Of a stretch of 64,000 bases of DNA, positions 38,550 to 47,348 are shown piece by piece; position 1 is the stretch's first letter, and each line of letters starts with the position of its first letter. Source of the stretch: Streptomyces sp. P3 (GTDB lineage Bacteria; Actinomycetota; Actinomycetes; Streptomycetales; Streptomycetaceae); assembly GCA_016893485.2 (NCBI GenBank), contig JAFEKX020000001.1, positions 4,588,001 through 4,652,000 of the forward strand. Reading direction: 5' to 3'. Position numbers and translations under genes: made by a program. Below the pieces are notes generated by a model, which saw only the letters and a program-made list of their open reading frames with translations, was not told where the DNA came from and searched no databases.

Positions 38550-39344
38550 GTGTACCGGTTTCTGCTGACATCGCGCTGGTGGGGCATCAACGTCTTCGTA
38601 CTGCTCGCCATCCCCTTCTGCGTCTTCATGGGGTCGTGGCAGCTGAGCCGGTTCCAGGCGCGCGTGGACAGCAGCCACCAGGCCACCCGGCAGGTCGAGA
38701 CCGACCGCACGGAAACCGCGCGCCCGCTCGCCTCACTGCTGCCGGTCGACCAGAGCACCTCGGGCCGCCAGACCACCGCGACCGGCCGCTACGGCAAGCA
38801 ACTCCTCGTCCCCGACCGCCAGTTGGACGGGAAGAACGGCTTCTACGTCCTCACCCTGCTGCGCACCGACGCCGGCAAGGCCCTCCCCGTCGTCCGCGGC
38901 TGGATCCCCGGCGAGCCCGACGCCGCGAAGGCACCGGCCGCGCCCACCGGCGAGGTCACCGTCACCGGCTCCCTCCAGGCGTCCGAGACCCCCGGCGACA
39001 ACGGCGTCAGCGCGCAGAGCGGTCTCCCGTCCGGCCAGACCGCCGCGATCAGCGCGGCCTCGCTGGTGAACCTCGTCCCGTACCACCTGTACGACGCGTG
39101 GGTCACCCTCGACAAGGGCGACTCCGGGATGAAGGCCGTGCCGGCCACCGCGCCCGCCAACACCGGCCTCGACCTCAAGGCCTTCCAGAACCTCGGCTAC
39201 ACCGGCGAGTGGTTCGTCTTCGCCGGCTTCGTCGTCTTCATGTGGTTCCGGCTGCTGCGCCGCGAGGTGGAGTTCGCCCGCGACGCCGAGCTGGGCCTGG
39301 TCCCGGAGGACGAGGAAGCACAGGCGCCCGTCACCGTCGTATGA
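38550..39344 (+). CDS. SURF1-family cytochrome oxidase assembly protein
   Basis: Intact, 264 residues. A first TM (WWGINVFVLLAIPFCVFMGS, about 9-28) and a second near the C-terminus (GEWFVFAGFVVFMWFRLLRR, about 215-234) enclose an extracytoplasmic domain with WQLSRFQARVDSSHQA, GRYGKQLLVPDRQLDGKNGF and VVRGWIPGEPDA, the usual SURF1 blocks. SURF1 helps insert heme into cytochrome c oxidase. GTG 38550 chosen; GTG 38541 is an alternative three codons upstream. No oxidase genes are adjacent. Confidence 0.9.
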   Translation: MYRFLLTSRWWGINVFVLLAIPFCVFMGSWQLSRFQARVDSSHQATRQVETDRTETARPLASLLPVDQSTSGRQTTATGRYGKQLLVPDRQLDGKNGFYVLTLLRTDAGKALPVVRGWIPGEPDAAKAPAAPTGEVTVTGSLQASETPGDNGVSAQSGLPSGQTAAISAASLVNLVPYHLYDAWVTLDKGDSGMKAVPATAPANTGLDLKAFQNLGYTGEWFVFAGFVVFMWFRLLRREVEFARDAELGLVPEDEEAQAPVTVV

Positions 39345-39413
39345 CGTCCGTCGTCTGACATCCGTCGTCTGACGTCCGCCGGGTGACGCCGGTCCCCGTG
39401 ACCGACGGCCTTT

Positions 39414-40740
39414 CTACGACCCCGCCAGCACGCCCGTCCGGTACACCGTGCCCGCGCACGCGTTGGTCACGACCGCCGTGACCGTGGGCGAGCCCGTGTC
39501 CGGGGTGTGGGTGACCTGGACGCTGCCGTCGAGCGTGCCGTCCTCCAGGAGCTGGGTGGACGTCCCGGTGTCGCCGGTCGTGGAACCGCTGCTGGTGCTC
39601 GCGTCCTCCGTGGGCGACGGGCTGGCCGTCGAACCGCCGGTGGTGGTGCCGCCGGTGCTGGTCCCGGTGGTGGGGCAGGTCTCGGAGGGCACCCAGGCGA
39701 ACTTGACCAGGTAGGCGGAGCCCGGCGCCAGCACCAGCTGGGAGGTCTCCGTCGACGGGTCGGGCAGTCCGGCCGCCGGGTCTCCCGCGCTGTGCTGCAC
39801 CACGGTGATCTTGGAGCTGTCGGCCGCGCCGATCGCGGAGGTGCCGACCGTGCCGGGGCCGCCGACGGTGCAGCTGGTGCCGGAGGTGTTGGTGACGCTG
39901 AACGTGCCGTAGACGACACCCGCCGCGTCGGGGGCGTCGACCGTCGAGTTGGACGAGCCGAGCTGTGTGGCCGTACAGGCCAGGGCCGAAGTCCCGGTGG
40001 TGGCCGAGGGGTTCGCGCTCACGGTGCCGTGGCGGGGGCCTTGCCCGCGCCGTCGTCCTTGTGGCCGCCGGGGTTCTCCGAGGCCCGGCCCGAGGCGCCG
40101 CCTGCGGTGCTCGAGCCGCCGCCGGGGCCCTTGCCCTGGCTGGTGCCGCCCTGCGCCTGTGAGCTGTTGCCCATGATGGACGGGTCGGCGTTCGAGCCGG
40201 TGGAGTTCGAGACGTGCACGAGGGCCGGGATCGCGGTGCCGAAGAAGAGCACGGTGGCGGCCATGCCGACGAGGGCCTGGCGCTTGCGGGCCCGGCGGGC
40301 CGGTACCGCCTTGCGCAGGTGGTCCAGCGTGCCGTCGCGCGGCTCGACCTCCTGGACGGCCTGGTGCAGCAGCCGCCGCAGGGCCAGCTCGTCGGGGCCG
40401 AAGCCCTCGGGGGCGTGCAGGTCGTGGCCGTGCAGGTCGTCGCCGTGGTCGCGGGAGCCCTGTCCTGCGGACCCCAGGGGTCCTACGGGTCCTAGGGGTC
40501 CTAGGGGTCCTACGGGGGCCGTTCCTCGATGTCCTCGGTGTCCCCGGAGTTCTCAGGGTTCTCCGGGTTCTCGGGGTTCCCGTCGAGGCTCGGCCCGGTG
40601 GGGCTCTGTTCGTCGGGGGCGTGGTTCACAGTTCCGTTCCCAGCGTGTGTTTCGTTCGGCTGTTCCTTGCGCGCCCAGGTCGGGCCGCGCCGGACGTTCT
40701 TGCCGTCGGCCGTGCCGTTTCCGTCGGCCTTGTCGCTCAT
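39414..40740 (-). CDS. Membrane-anchored partner of the ECF sigma factor, DUF4232-like tail
   Basis: About 442 residues. The cytoplasmic N-terminus is low-complexity, with PEN triplets (GNPENPENPENS) and collagen-like GPL/GPV triplets encoded by 9-bp DNA repeats (about 40477-40517). It is followed by a helical segment with LALRRLLHQAVQEVEPRDG and RARKRQALVGMAATVLFFGT, a single TM near 40270. The exported part has a Gly/Ser-rich linker and a DUF4232-like domain (GVVYGTFSVTNTSGTSCTVG). Frame changes near 40515 and 40025. It overlaps the sigma gene by 4 bp, so it may act as an anti-sigma or a signal-receiving protein, but no zinc-binding anti-sigma motif is seen. Confidence 0.65.
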
Positions 40741-41390
40741 GCCGTGGCCTCCATGGCGATCCGGAGGGCGGCGATCCCGCGCGAGCCGTACGCCTTCACC
40801 GAGCCCAGCGATATGCCGAGCGACTCGGCGACCTGCGCCTCCGTCATGTCCGCGAAGTAGCGCAGGACCAGGACCTCGCGCTGGCGGCGCTGCAGTCCCT
40901 TCATGGCCTTGATGAGGGAGTCGCGCTCCAGCAGGTCGTAGGCGCCCTCTTCCGCGCTGGCCATGTCCGGCATCGGCTTCGAGAGGAGCTTGAGGCCGAG
41001 GATGCGGCGGCGCAGGGCCGAGCGGGAGAGGTTGACGACGGTCTGGCGGAGATAGGCCAGGGTCTTCTCGGGGTCACGGACGCGTTTGCGCGCCGAGTGG
41101 ACCCGGATGAACGCCTCCTGGACGACGTCCTCGCAGGACGCGGTGTCGTCGAGGAGGAGTGCGGCCAGGCCCAGCAGCGAGCGGTAGTGCGCCCGATAGG
41201 TCTCGGTGAGATGGTCGACCGTCGTGCCGGCCGCGACGGCGTCGTCGACACCGTCGCGCTGGTTCGGGATGCGGGCGGGCCGCGCTGCGGGCATCGGCGC
41301 GATCACCGGCATGCCGCCGGGCGCACGGGATCCACGCGGGGGCCGGAGGGCCGTGCCGCGTGCCGCAGTGAAGTCGAGTACCTGAGCCAC
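40737..41390 (-). CDS. ECF-type RNA polymerase sigma factor
   Basis: Intact, 217 residues from GTG 41390 (AQVLDFTAARGTALRPPRGS). Region 2 is YRAHYRSLLGLAALLLDDTA, then EDVVQEAFIRVHSARKRVRD. Region 4 is LQRRQREVLVLRYFADMTEA, then QVAESLGISLGSVKAYGSRG. The basic 50-residue N-terminal extension is unusual but seen in Streptomyces relatives. The stop overlaps the downstream membrane gene start. asd lies upstream on the same strand, with 467 bp between. Confidence 0.93.
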   Translation of the reverse strand: MAQVLDFTAARGTALRPPRGSRAPGGMPVIAPMPAARPARIPNQRDGVDDAVAAGTTVDHLTETYRAHYRSLLGLAALLLDDTASCEDVVQEAFIRVHSARKRVRDPEKTLAYLRQTVVNLSRSALRRRILGLKLLSKPMPDMASAEEGAYDLLERDSLIKAMKGLQRRQREVLVLRYFADMTEAQVAESLGISLGSVKAYGSRGIAALRIAMEATA

Positions 41391-41857
41391 GCCAGTTGGA
41401 CACGCTTCCCCCCTTGGGGGTTGTACGCGTCGGCCGTCACATTTACGTCAGACGGAACACACCGTCCATCCGACCGCCCGGCGGCACCGCCCGACCGACC
41501 GGCGTCACCGCCCACCCGTCCGGCGACATCACCCACCCGTCTGGTGTCAGGCAGCACAACCGGCAGTGCGTCGAACACCCTCATGCCTACCCGCTCTTCC
41601 CCTATGTCACGAAAGTCCGGGGCGTCCCCACGCCCCTTGCCGCATCACCGCGCGCCCACCTGAAGGGCGTTCGCAAAGACGCTCCCCGCTCGCCGCGCGG
41701 TTGCGGGAAGCGGGGGAGTGAAATCTTCGGCTGCGAAGGCGGTCGGATTCAAGGGTTCCCAACCATTGATCCGGCCACATCGCGCTCGCCGATCCTACAA
41801 ACATGTGCACCACTGGCCAGCGGATTTACGGTCGGGCAGGGCGAGTTGGGCCAGCCC
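41391..41857. other. Intergenic region upstream of the sigma gene
   Basis: 467 bp without a gene. A Pro/Thr-like CACCCGTC/CCGACC repetitive stretch lies at about 41460-41545 on the plus strand. No clear promoter pair was identified. Confidence 0.5.
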
Positions 41858-42925
41858 TCAGGCCAGTTCGCGCGCCACCAGCTCCGCGATCTGCGCGGTA
41901 TTGAGGGCCGCTCCCTTGCGCAGATTGTCGCCGCAGACGAAGAGTTCGAGCGCGGTCGGATCGTCCAGCGCCCGCCGCAGCCGCCCCACCCACGTCGGGT
42001 CGGTGCCCACCACGTCGGCGGGCGTGGGGAACTCCCCGGCGGCCGGATTGTCGAAGAGGACGACCCCGGCGCCGTGGCGAGGATCTCGCGCGCCCCGTCC
42101 ACGGTGACCTCGCCTTGGAAGCGGGCGTGAACCGTGAGGAGTGCGTGGTGACCACCGGCACGCGCACGCACGTGACGGCGACCGGCAGCGCGGGCAGGCC
42201 GAGGATCTTGCGGGACTCGTCCCGCACCTTCATCTCCTCCGAGGACCAGCCGTCCTCACGCAACGACCCGGCCCACGGTACGACGTTGAGCGCGACCGGC
42301 TCCGGGAACGGCCCGGTGTTGTCGCCCACGGCCCGCCGCACGTCACCGGGCTTGGTGCCCAGGTCGGTGCCCGCGACGAGGGCGAGCTGCTGACGCAGGG
42401 TGTCGACCCCGGCCCGGCCCGCACCGCTCACCGCCTGGTACGAGGACACCACCAGTTCGCGCAGCCCGAACTCGGCGTGCAGCGCGCCCACGGCGACGAT
42501 CATCGACAGGGTCGTGCAGTTCGGGTTGGCGATGATCCCGCGCGGCCGGTGCCGCCACCACCTTGTGCGGGTTGACCTCGGGGACCACCAGGGGCACCTC
42601 CGGGTCCATCCGGAAGGCGCCCGAGTTGTCGACGACGACCACGCCCTTGGCGGCGGCGATCGGCGCCCACCGGGCGGAGACCTCGTCGGGGACGTCGAAC
42701 ATGGCGACGTCGACCCCGTCGAAGGCCTCCTCCGTCAGGGCCACCACCTCGACCTGCTCCCCCGCACGGCCAGCTTGCGGCCGGCCGAGCGCGGGAGGCG
42801 ATCAGGCGGATCTCGCCCCAGATGTCCGCGTGCTGGGACAGGATCTGGAGCATGACCGTGCCGACGGCCCCGGTCGCGCCGACCACGGCGAGCGTCGGAC
42901 GCGCGGTCGCTCCGGTGCTGGCCAT
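41858..42925 (-). CDS. asd: Aspartate-semialdehyde dehydrogenase
   Basis: About 355 residues when four frame changes (near 42785, 42555, 42135 and 42080) are repaired. NADPH site PTLAVVGATGAVGTVMLQIL, substrate region VVDNSGAFRMDPEVPLVVPE, catalytic Cys in ANPNCTT, and later VSSYQAVSGAGRAGVDTL and FQGEVTVDGAREILATAPG. The C-terminus reads GDNLRKGAALNTAQIAELVA. It catalyses the second step of the aspartate pathway (aspartyl phosphate to semialdehyde) for Lys, Met, Thr and diaminopimelate. The start shares one base with the ask stop (TGATG). A functional copy is expected to be essential, so the indels are best read as sequence errors. Confidence 0.93.
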
Positions 42926-44196
42926 CAGCGGCCGGTGCCTCCGTAGACGACGGCCTCGTCGCTGTCGGAGTCCAGGCCGAACGCCGTGTGCACGGCGCGG
43001 ACGGCCTCGTTGACGTCGTCGGCGCGGGTGACCACCGAGATGCGGATCTCGGAGGTCGAGATCAGCTCGATGTTGACGCCCGCGTCGGACAGGGCGGTGA
43101 AGAAGTCGGCGGTGACGCCGGGGTTCGTCTTCATACCCGCGCCGACCAGGGAGATCTTGCCGATCTGGTCGTCGTAGCGCAGCGACTCGAAGCCGATGCC
43201 GCCCCGGTTCTTCTCCAGGGCGTCGATGGCCTTGCGGCCCTCCGCCTTGGGGAGGGTGAACGAGATGTCCGTGAGACCGGTCGAGGCCGCCGACACGTTC
43301 TGCACGATCATGTCGATGTTGACCTGCGCGTCGGAGATCGTCCGGAAGATCACCGCGGCCTCGCCCGGCTTGTCGGGCACGCCGACGACCGTGATCTTGG
43401 CCTCGGAGGTGTCGTGCGCGACACCGGAGATGATGGCCTGCTCCACCTTCTGGTCCCCAATCGGCTCACTGCTGACCCATGTGCCCTGAAGTCCGCTGAA
43501 GCTGGACCGCACATGGATCGGGATGTTGTATCGGCGGGCGTACTCCACACAGCGGTGGAGCAGCACCTTGGAGCCGGAGGCGGCGAGCTCCAGCATGTCC
43601 TCGAAGACGATCCAGTCGATCTTCTTCGCCTTCGGCACCACGCGCGGGTCGGCGGTGAACACCCCGTCGACGTCGGTGTAGATCTCGCACACCTCGGCGT
43701 CGAGCGCGGCGGCGAGCGCGACGGCGGTCGTGTCCGAGCCGCCCCGGCCCAGCGTGGTGATGTCCTTCTTGTCCTGGCTCACACCCTGGAACCCGGCGAC
43801 GATGGCGATGTTGCCCTCGTCCAACGCGGTGCGGATCCGACCGGGCGTGACGTCGATGATCCGCGCTTTGTTGTGGACCGAGTCGGTGATGACGCCTGCC
43901 TGGCTGCCGGTGAACGACTGGGCCTCATGACCCAGGTTTTTGATCGCCATGGCCAGCAGCGCCATGGAGATCCGCTCTCCGGCGGTCAGCAGCATGTCGA
44001 ACTCACGCCCGGCGGGCATCGGAGATACCTGCTCGGCGAGATCGATCAGCTCGTCCGTCGTGTCGCCCATCGCGGAAACGACGACGACCACTTGGTGGCC
44101 GTTCTTCTTCGCTTCGACGATTCGCTTGGCGACGCGCTTGATGCCCTCGGCATCGGCTACGGAGGAGCCTCCGTACTTCTGCACGACAAGGCCCAC
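42925..44196 (-). CDS. ask: Aspartate kinase
   Basis: Intact, 423 residues from GTG 44196 (GLVVQKYGGSSVADAEGIKR). Catalytic N-terminal amino-acid-kinase domain with KYGGSS (residues 6-11), GRGGSDTTAVALAAALDAEV and YTDVDGVFTADPRVVPKAKK; two C-terminal ACT domains (KITVVGVPDKPGEAAVIFRT and KISLVGAGMKTNPGVTADFF) for feedback control by Lys/Thr. Actinobacterial homologues also make a smaller beta subunit from an internal start; I did not assign one here. Operon with asd by one-base overlap. Confidence 0.96.
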   Translation of the reverse strand: MGLVVQKYGGSSVADAEGIKRVAKRIVEAKKNGHQVVVVVSAMGDTTDELIDLAEQVSPMPAGREFDMLLTAGERISMALLAMAIKNLGHEAQSFTGSQAGVITDSVHNKARIIDVTPGRIRTALDEGNIAIVAGFQGVSQDKKDITTLGRGGSDTTAVALAAALDAEVCEIYTDVDGVFTADPRVVPKAKKIDWIVFEDMLELAASGSKVLLHRCVEYARRYNIPIHVRSSFSGLQGTWVSSEPIGDQKVEQAIISGVAHDTSEAKITVVGVPDKPGEAAVIFRTISDAQVNIDMIVQNVSAASTGLTDISFTLPKAEGRKAIDALEKNRGGIGFESLRYDDQIGKISLVGAGMKTNPGVTADFFTALSDAGVNIELISTSEIRISVVTRADDVNEAVRAVHTAFGLDSDSDEAVVYGGTGR

Positions 44197-44382
44197 GTGC
44201 GCTCCTCGCTCAGTCCTGGTGTGTCGGCTCAGTTTAACGAGCGCCCGATATTCGCTTCCGCGGTATCGCATGGTGAGATTCGGACGCCCAGGTCAGCGCA
44301 TGCCCACTGACGAGTTGCGGGAAAAGTGCCGAGCGTCACAGGTGACACCGTTGGCGCCGGCGGGTGGGATGGCGGCCATGGG

Positions 44383-44419
44383 AAGGGGGCCGGGGCTGTG
44401 ACGGCCCCCGAGCCCCCTT
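44383..44419. terminator. Candidate hairpin between the DUF5063 and ask genes
   Basis: Outer arms AAGGGGGC / GCCCCCTT (44383-44390 and 44412-44419) plus an inner GGGG/CCCC pairing, 22 bp downstream of the DUF5063 stop on the minus strand. Without a strong T run it could be a terminator or attenuator. Confidence 0.45.
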
Positions 44420-44440
44420 CTGCATCCGGCAGTGGGTCGG

Positions 44441-45100
44441 TTACTTCACCGGCCTGATGCCCAGCGGTCCCGCGATCTCCTGCGCCATGACCGCGCCCGC
44501 CTCGAACTCGAGGGTCTCGTCGCCCATGCTGACGTCCGTGTCCAGGCCGTCCAGTTCCGGGAGGGGCTGGTTGAGGCGGACGTGGGCGACCAGGGACTGG
44601 AGGGCGCGCAGGGCGGCCGAGGCGGTGGAGCCCCAGTTGGAGAAGTAGGAGAACTGCCACCACCACAGGGCCTCCGTGGTGCGGCCCGCGCGGTAGTGGG
44701 CCATGCCGTGGCGGAGGTCGGTGAGGACGTCGGCGAGGTCGTCGGAGATACGGGCCGGGACCGGGGCCTTGCGCGGCTCGTAGGGGTCGAAGACCTCCGA
44801 GTACACGTCGATCGGCTCCAGCATCACCGCGAGGCGCTCGCGGATCTCGTCCACGTCCGCCTCAGGGCCCAGGTCGGGCTCGTAGCGCTCGTCCGGGACG
44901 ATGTCCTCGTGCGCGCCCAACCGGCCGCCCGCCAGGAGGAGTTGGGACACCTCGAGGAGCAGGAAGGGGACCGCCGAATCGGGGTCCTCGCCCTTCGCTA
45001 CCTCCGACACGGCCACCAGGAAGCTCTCGACCTGGTCCGCGATCTGGACCGCGAAGTCGTCCGGGTCCTGCGCAGTGGCATGCAGCGTGGCGTCAGACAT
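44441..45100 (-). CDS. DUF5063 family protein
   Basis: Intact, 219 residues (MSDATLHATAQDPDDFAVQI). All-helical, with family blocks LLLEVSQLLLAGGRLGAHED, LADVLTDLRHGMAHYRAGRT and EALWWWQFSYFSNWGSTASA. Function unknown. It overlaps the recR stop by 8 bp, so it is co-transcribed after ybaB and recR, a conserved Streptomyces arrangement. Confidence 0.93.
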   Translation of the reverse strand: MSDATLHATAQDPDDFAVQIADQVESFLVAVSEVAKGEDPDSAVPFLLLEVSQLLLAGGRLGAHEDIVPDERYEPDLGPEADVDEIRERLAVMLEPIDVYSEVFDPYEPRKAPVPARISDDLADVLTDLRHGMAHYRAGRTTEALWWWQFSYFSNWGSTASAALRALQSLVAHVRLNQPLPELDGLDTDVSMGDETLEFEAGAVMAQEIAGPLGIRPVK

Positions 45101-45690
45101 CTAGGAGTCGTCTCCCCTCGAAGGCGCGGCCGAGGGTCACCTCGTCCGCGTATTCCAGGTCGCCGCCCACCGGGAGGCCGCTGGCCAGGCGGGTGACCTT
45201 GAGGCCCATGGGCTTGATCATGCGGGCGAGGTACGTGGCCGTGGCCTCGCCTTCCAGATTCGGGTCCGTGGCAAGGATCAGTTCCGTGACGGAACCATCG
45301 GCCAACCGCGCGAGAAGTTCTCGTATACGCAGGTCGTCGGGTCCGACCCCTCGATCGGGCTGATCGCGCCGCCCAGGACGTGGTACTTGCCCCGGAACTC
45401 ACGCGTCCGCTCGATCGCGACCACGTCCTTCGGTTCCTCCACGACACAGATCACCGTGAGGTCGCGGCGCGGGTCGCGGCAGATGTTGCACAGCTCCTCC
45501 TGCGCGACATTGCCGCAGGTCGCGCAGAAGCGGACCTTCGCCTTGACCTCCATCAGGCACTGCGCGAGCCGGCGGACGTCCGTCGGCTCCGCCTGCAGGA
45601 TGTGGAAGGCGATCCGCTGCGCGCTCTTGGGACCGACGCCGGGAGTCGCCCCAACTCGTCGATGAGGTCCTGGACCACGCCTTCGTACAA
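45093..45690 (-). CDS. recR: Recombination mediator RecR
   Basis: 199 residues, the normal length, from TTG 45690 (YEGVVQDLIDELG). Helix-hairpin-helix region LPGVGPKSAQRIAFHILQAE, the four-Cys zinc finger in FCATCGNVAQEELCNICRDP, a Toprim domain (VICVVEEPKDVVAIERTREF) and Walker B-like tail. Two one-base losses (near 45645 and 45340) are needed. RecR loads RecA at gaps with RecO. Lies 69 bp after ybaB on the same strand. Confidence 0.93.
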
Positions 45691-45759
45691 CGGACTGCCT
45701 GCCCTTCCTGGAGTCGTGCGGGTACGTGCCGTACGTACCGTAGTTGGCCGCGGGCCGTC

Positions 45760-46107
45760 TTAGAAAGGCAGACCGGGGATGCCGCTGCCGCCACCGCCGA
45801 GACCCTGGGCCAGCGGGCCGAGCTTCTGCTGCTGGAGGGTCTGCGCGTTCTCGTTGGCCGCCTGGACGGCCGCGACGATCAGGTCCGCGAGCGTCTCCGT
45901 GTCCTCCGGGTCGACGGCCTTCGGGTCGATCTTCAGCGCGCGCAGCTCGCCGGAGCCGGTGACGGTGGCCTTGACCAGCCCGCCGCCCGCCTGTCCTTCG
46001 ACCTCGGTCCGCGCCAGCTCCTCCTGCGCGTTCGCCAGGTCCTGCTGCATCTTCTGGGCCTGCTGGAGCAGCTGCTGCATATTGGGCTGGCCACCACCGG
46101 GAATCAC
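45760..46107 (-). CDS. YbaB/EbfC nucleoid-associated protein
   Basis: Intact, 115 residues (MIPGGGQPNMQQLLQQAQKM). The tweezer-like dimer fold is indicated by the N-terminal Gln-rich helix QNMQ/QQLLQQAQKMQQDLAN and the strand GLVKATVTGSGELRALKIDP. It binds DNA nonspecifically. The ybaB-recR order is widely conserved. The 263-bp region upstream to 46371 holds no visible gene. Confidence 0.93.
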   Translation of the reverse strand: MIPGGGQPNMQQLLQQAQKMQQDLANAQEELARTEVEGQAGGGLVKATVTGSGELRALKIDPKAVDPEDTETLADLIVAAVQAANENAQTLQQQKLGPLAQGLGGGGSGIPGLPF

Positions 46108-46370
46108 GATCAGCTCCTGGTTTCGTACGGCTGTCCGTCATGGATACGGCTGTATGGGCGAGGTTTTCCCCGCTCGGCACGAGCCTACGTGGTCCGGGCA
46201 GTCATCGCTCCAGCACTCTTTCGAGTGAGTCCTCACCGTGTCCTATACCTGATCAAGACCCACTTCCGGGCGGAAAAGAGGTGAACCCAGATCCTTCGCC
46301 ACCCATTGGGCGGTAGGAAGGGTCCGGCACATCAGCATCAGGTGTCACACGACGTAGGGGAGAGTGCCGG

Positions 46371-47080
46371 GTGGGTCAGCCCGAGATTCAGCCCGAAGGT
46401 GGCGATCTGGCCGGGCGGACGTTTCCGCTCGGGGACTGGGGCGAGCCGACGGCCCGGCTGGACGAGCTGTACCGGTGGGTCGAGCGCGGGGCGCTGGAGA
46501 CGGCGTCCGGCTATCTCACCGGCCGGGTGTGGAAGCGGCGCGGGGCGCGGGTGCTGCGCGCGGGCGCGGCGCTGGGCGCGGTGGCGGGGGCGGCGCTGCC
46601 GCTGCTCGAGCTGACCGGGGCGGTGGGCGGGGTGGCCGCGTGGGGCTATCTGGCGCTGCTGCTGGGGCCGCGTGCGTGGCCGGGGACCGGTTCTTCGGGA
46701 TGACGTCCGGGTGGATGCGGGACGTGGCCACGGCGCAGGCGGTGCAGCGGCGGCTCCAGGTGCTCCAGTTCGACTGGGCCTCGGAGGGTGTCCGGGAGTT
46801 CCTGGGGCCCGCGGAGGGCACGGCGAGCGAGGCCGCGGACCGGTGTCTCGCGGTGCTGCGGCGGTTCTCGGAGGACGTGACGGAACTGGTCCGGGTGGAG
46901 ACCGCCGACTGGATGGTGGAGTTCCGGACCGGGGCGGGGCCGCTGGGCATCCAGTCCGCGGTGGTGCCGGGCGGGCGCCAGGAGGGGACCGTGGTGCAGG
47001 GCAAATTCCCGATGCCGCCGGGCCCGGCCGGCGGGACGCGGCCGAACATGCCGAGGCAGCGGCCACCGGAACCCCGCTGA
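46371..47080 (+). CDS. SLATT-domain membrane protein
   Basis: About 236 residues from GTG 46371. An N-terminal helix (ARLDELYRWVERGALETASG) precedes two adjacent TM helices (VLRAGAALGAVAGAALPLLE and VAAWGYLALLLG), then a long cytoplasmic helix with FFGMTSGWMRDVATAQAVQR and LAVLRRFSEDVTELVRVETA. This matches the SLATT fold, predicted in comparative work to form membrane pores controlled by nucleotide-type signals. One frame change near 46680. It converges toward the Ser/Thr kinase gene, a pairing I recall in other Streptomyces. Confidence 0.75.
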
Positions 47081-47103
47081 ACCTGTCCGCTCACCGACGC
47101 TCG

Positions 47104-47220
47104 CTACGCGCAGAGTTTCAGGCCCTCCGGGCGTTCGTACCGGACCATCACGCCGGAGGCGACGATGCCGAGCAGCGCCGTGCCGACGGCGACGACGTTC
47201 TCCGCGCTCAGCCACTCCAC
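47104..47220 (-). pseudogene. Remnant of a short membrane-anchored family protein
   Basis: GTG 47220 gives a 38-residue peptide, VEWLSAENVVAVGTALLGIV, then ASGVMVRYERPEGLKLCA. The start resembles the conserved N-terminus (E/W-L-S-x-E-N-V-V-A-V plus a TM helix and VMVWYER) of much longer Streptomyces proteins. The rest is missing, so it looks like a truncated copy. It could still be a small membrane peptide. Confidence 0.4.
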
Positions 47221-47348
47221 TGCGGGCCCCCGCTCCCCAGCCGGATCGTGGGGTCACGGTACGAGCGGGACCGGGAAACCCGCAGGGGGCCTTGGCCGAA
47301 GTTCGCGTGACGTTCAACTGGAGCGGCCGTGAAGGGAGTTGCCGGTCG

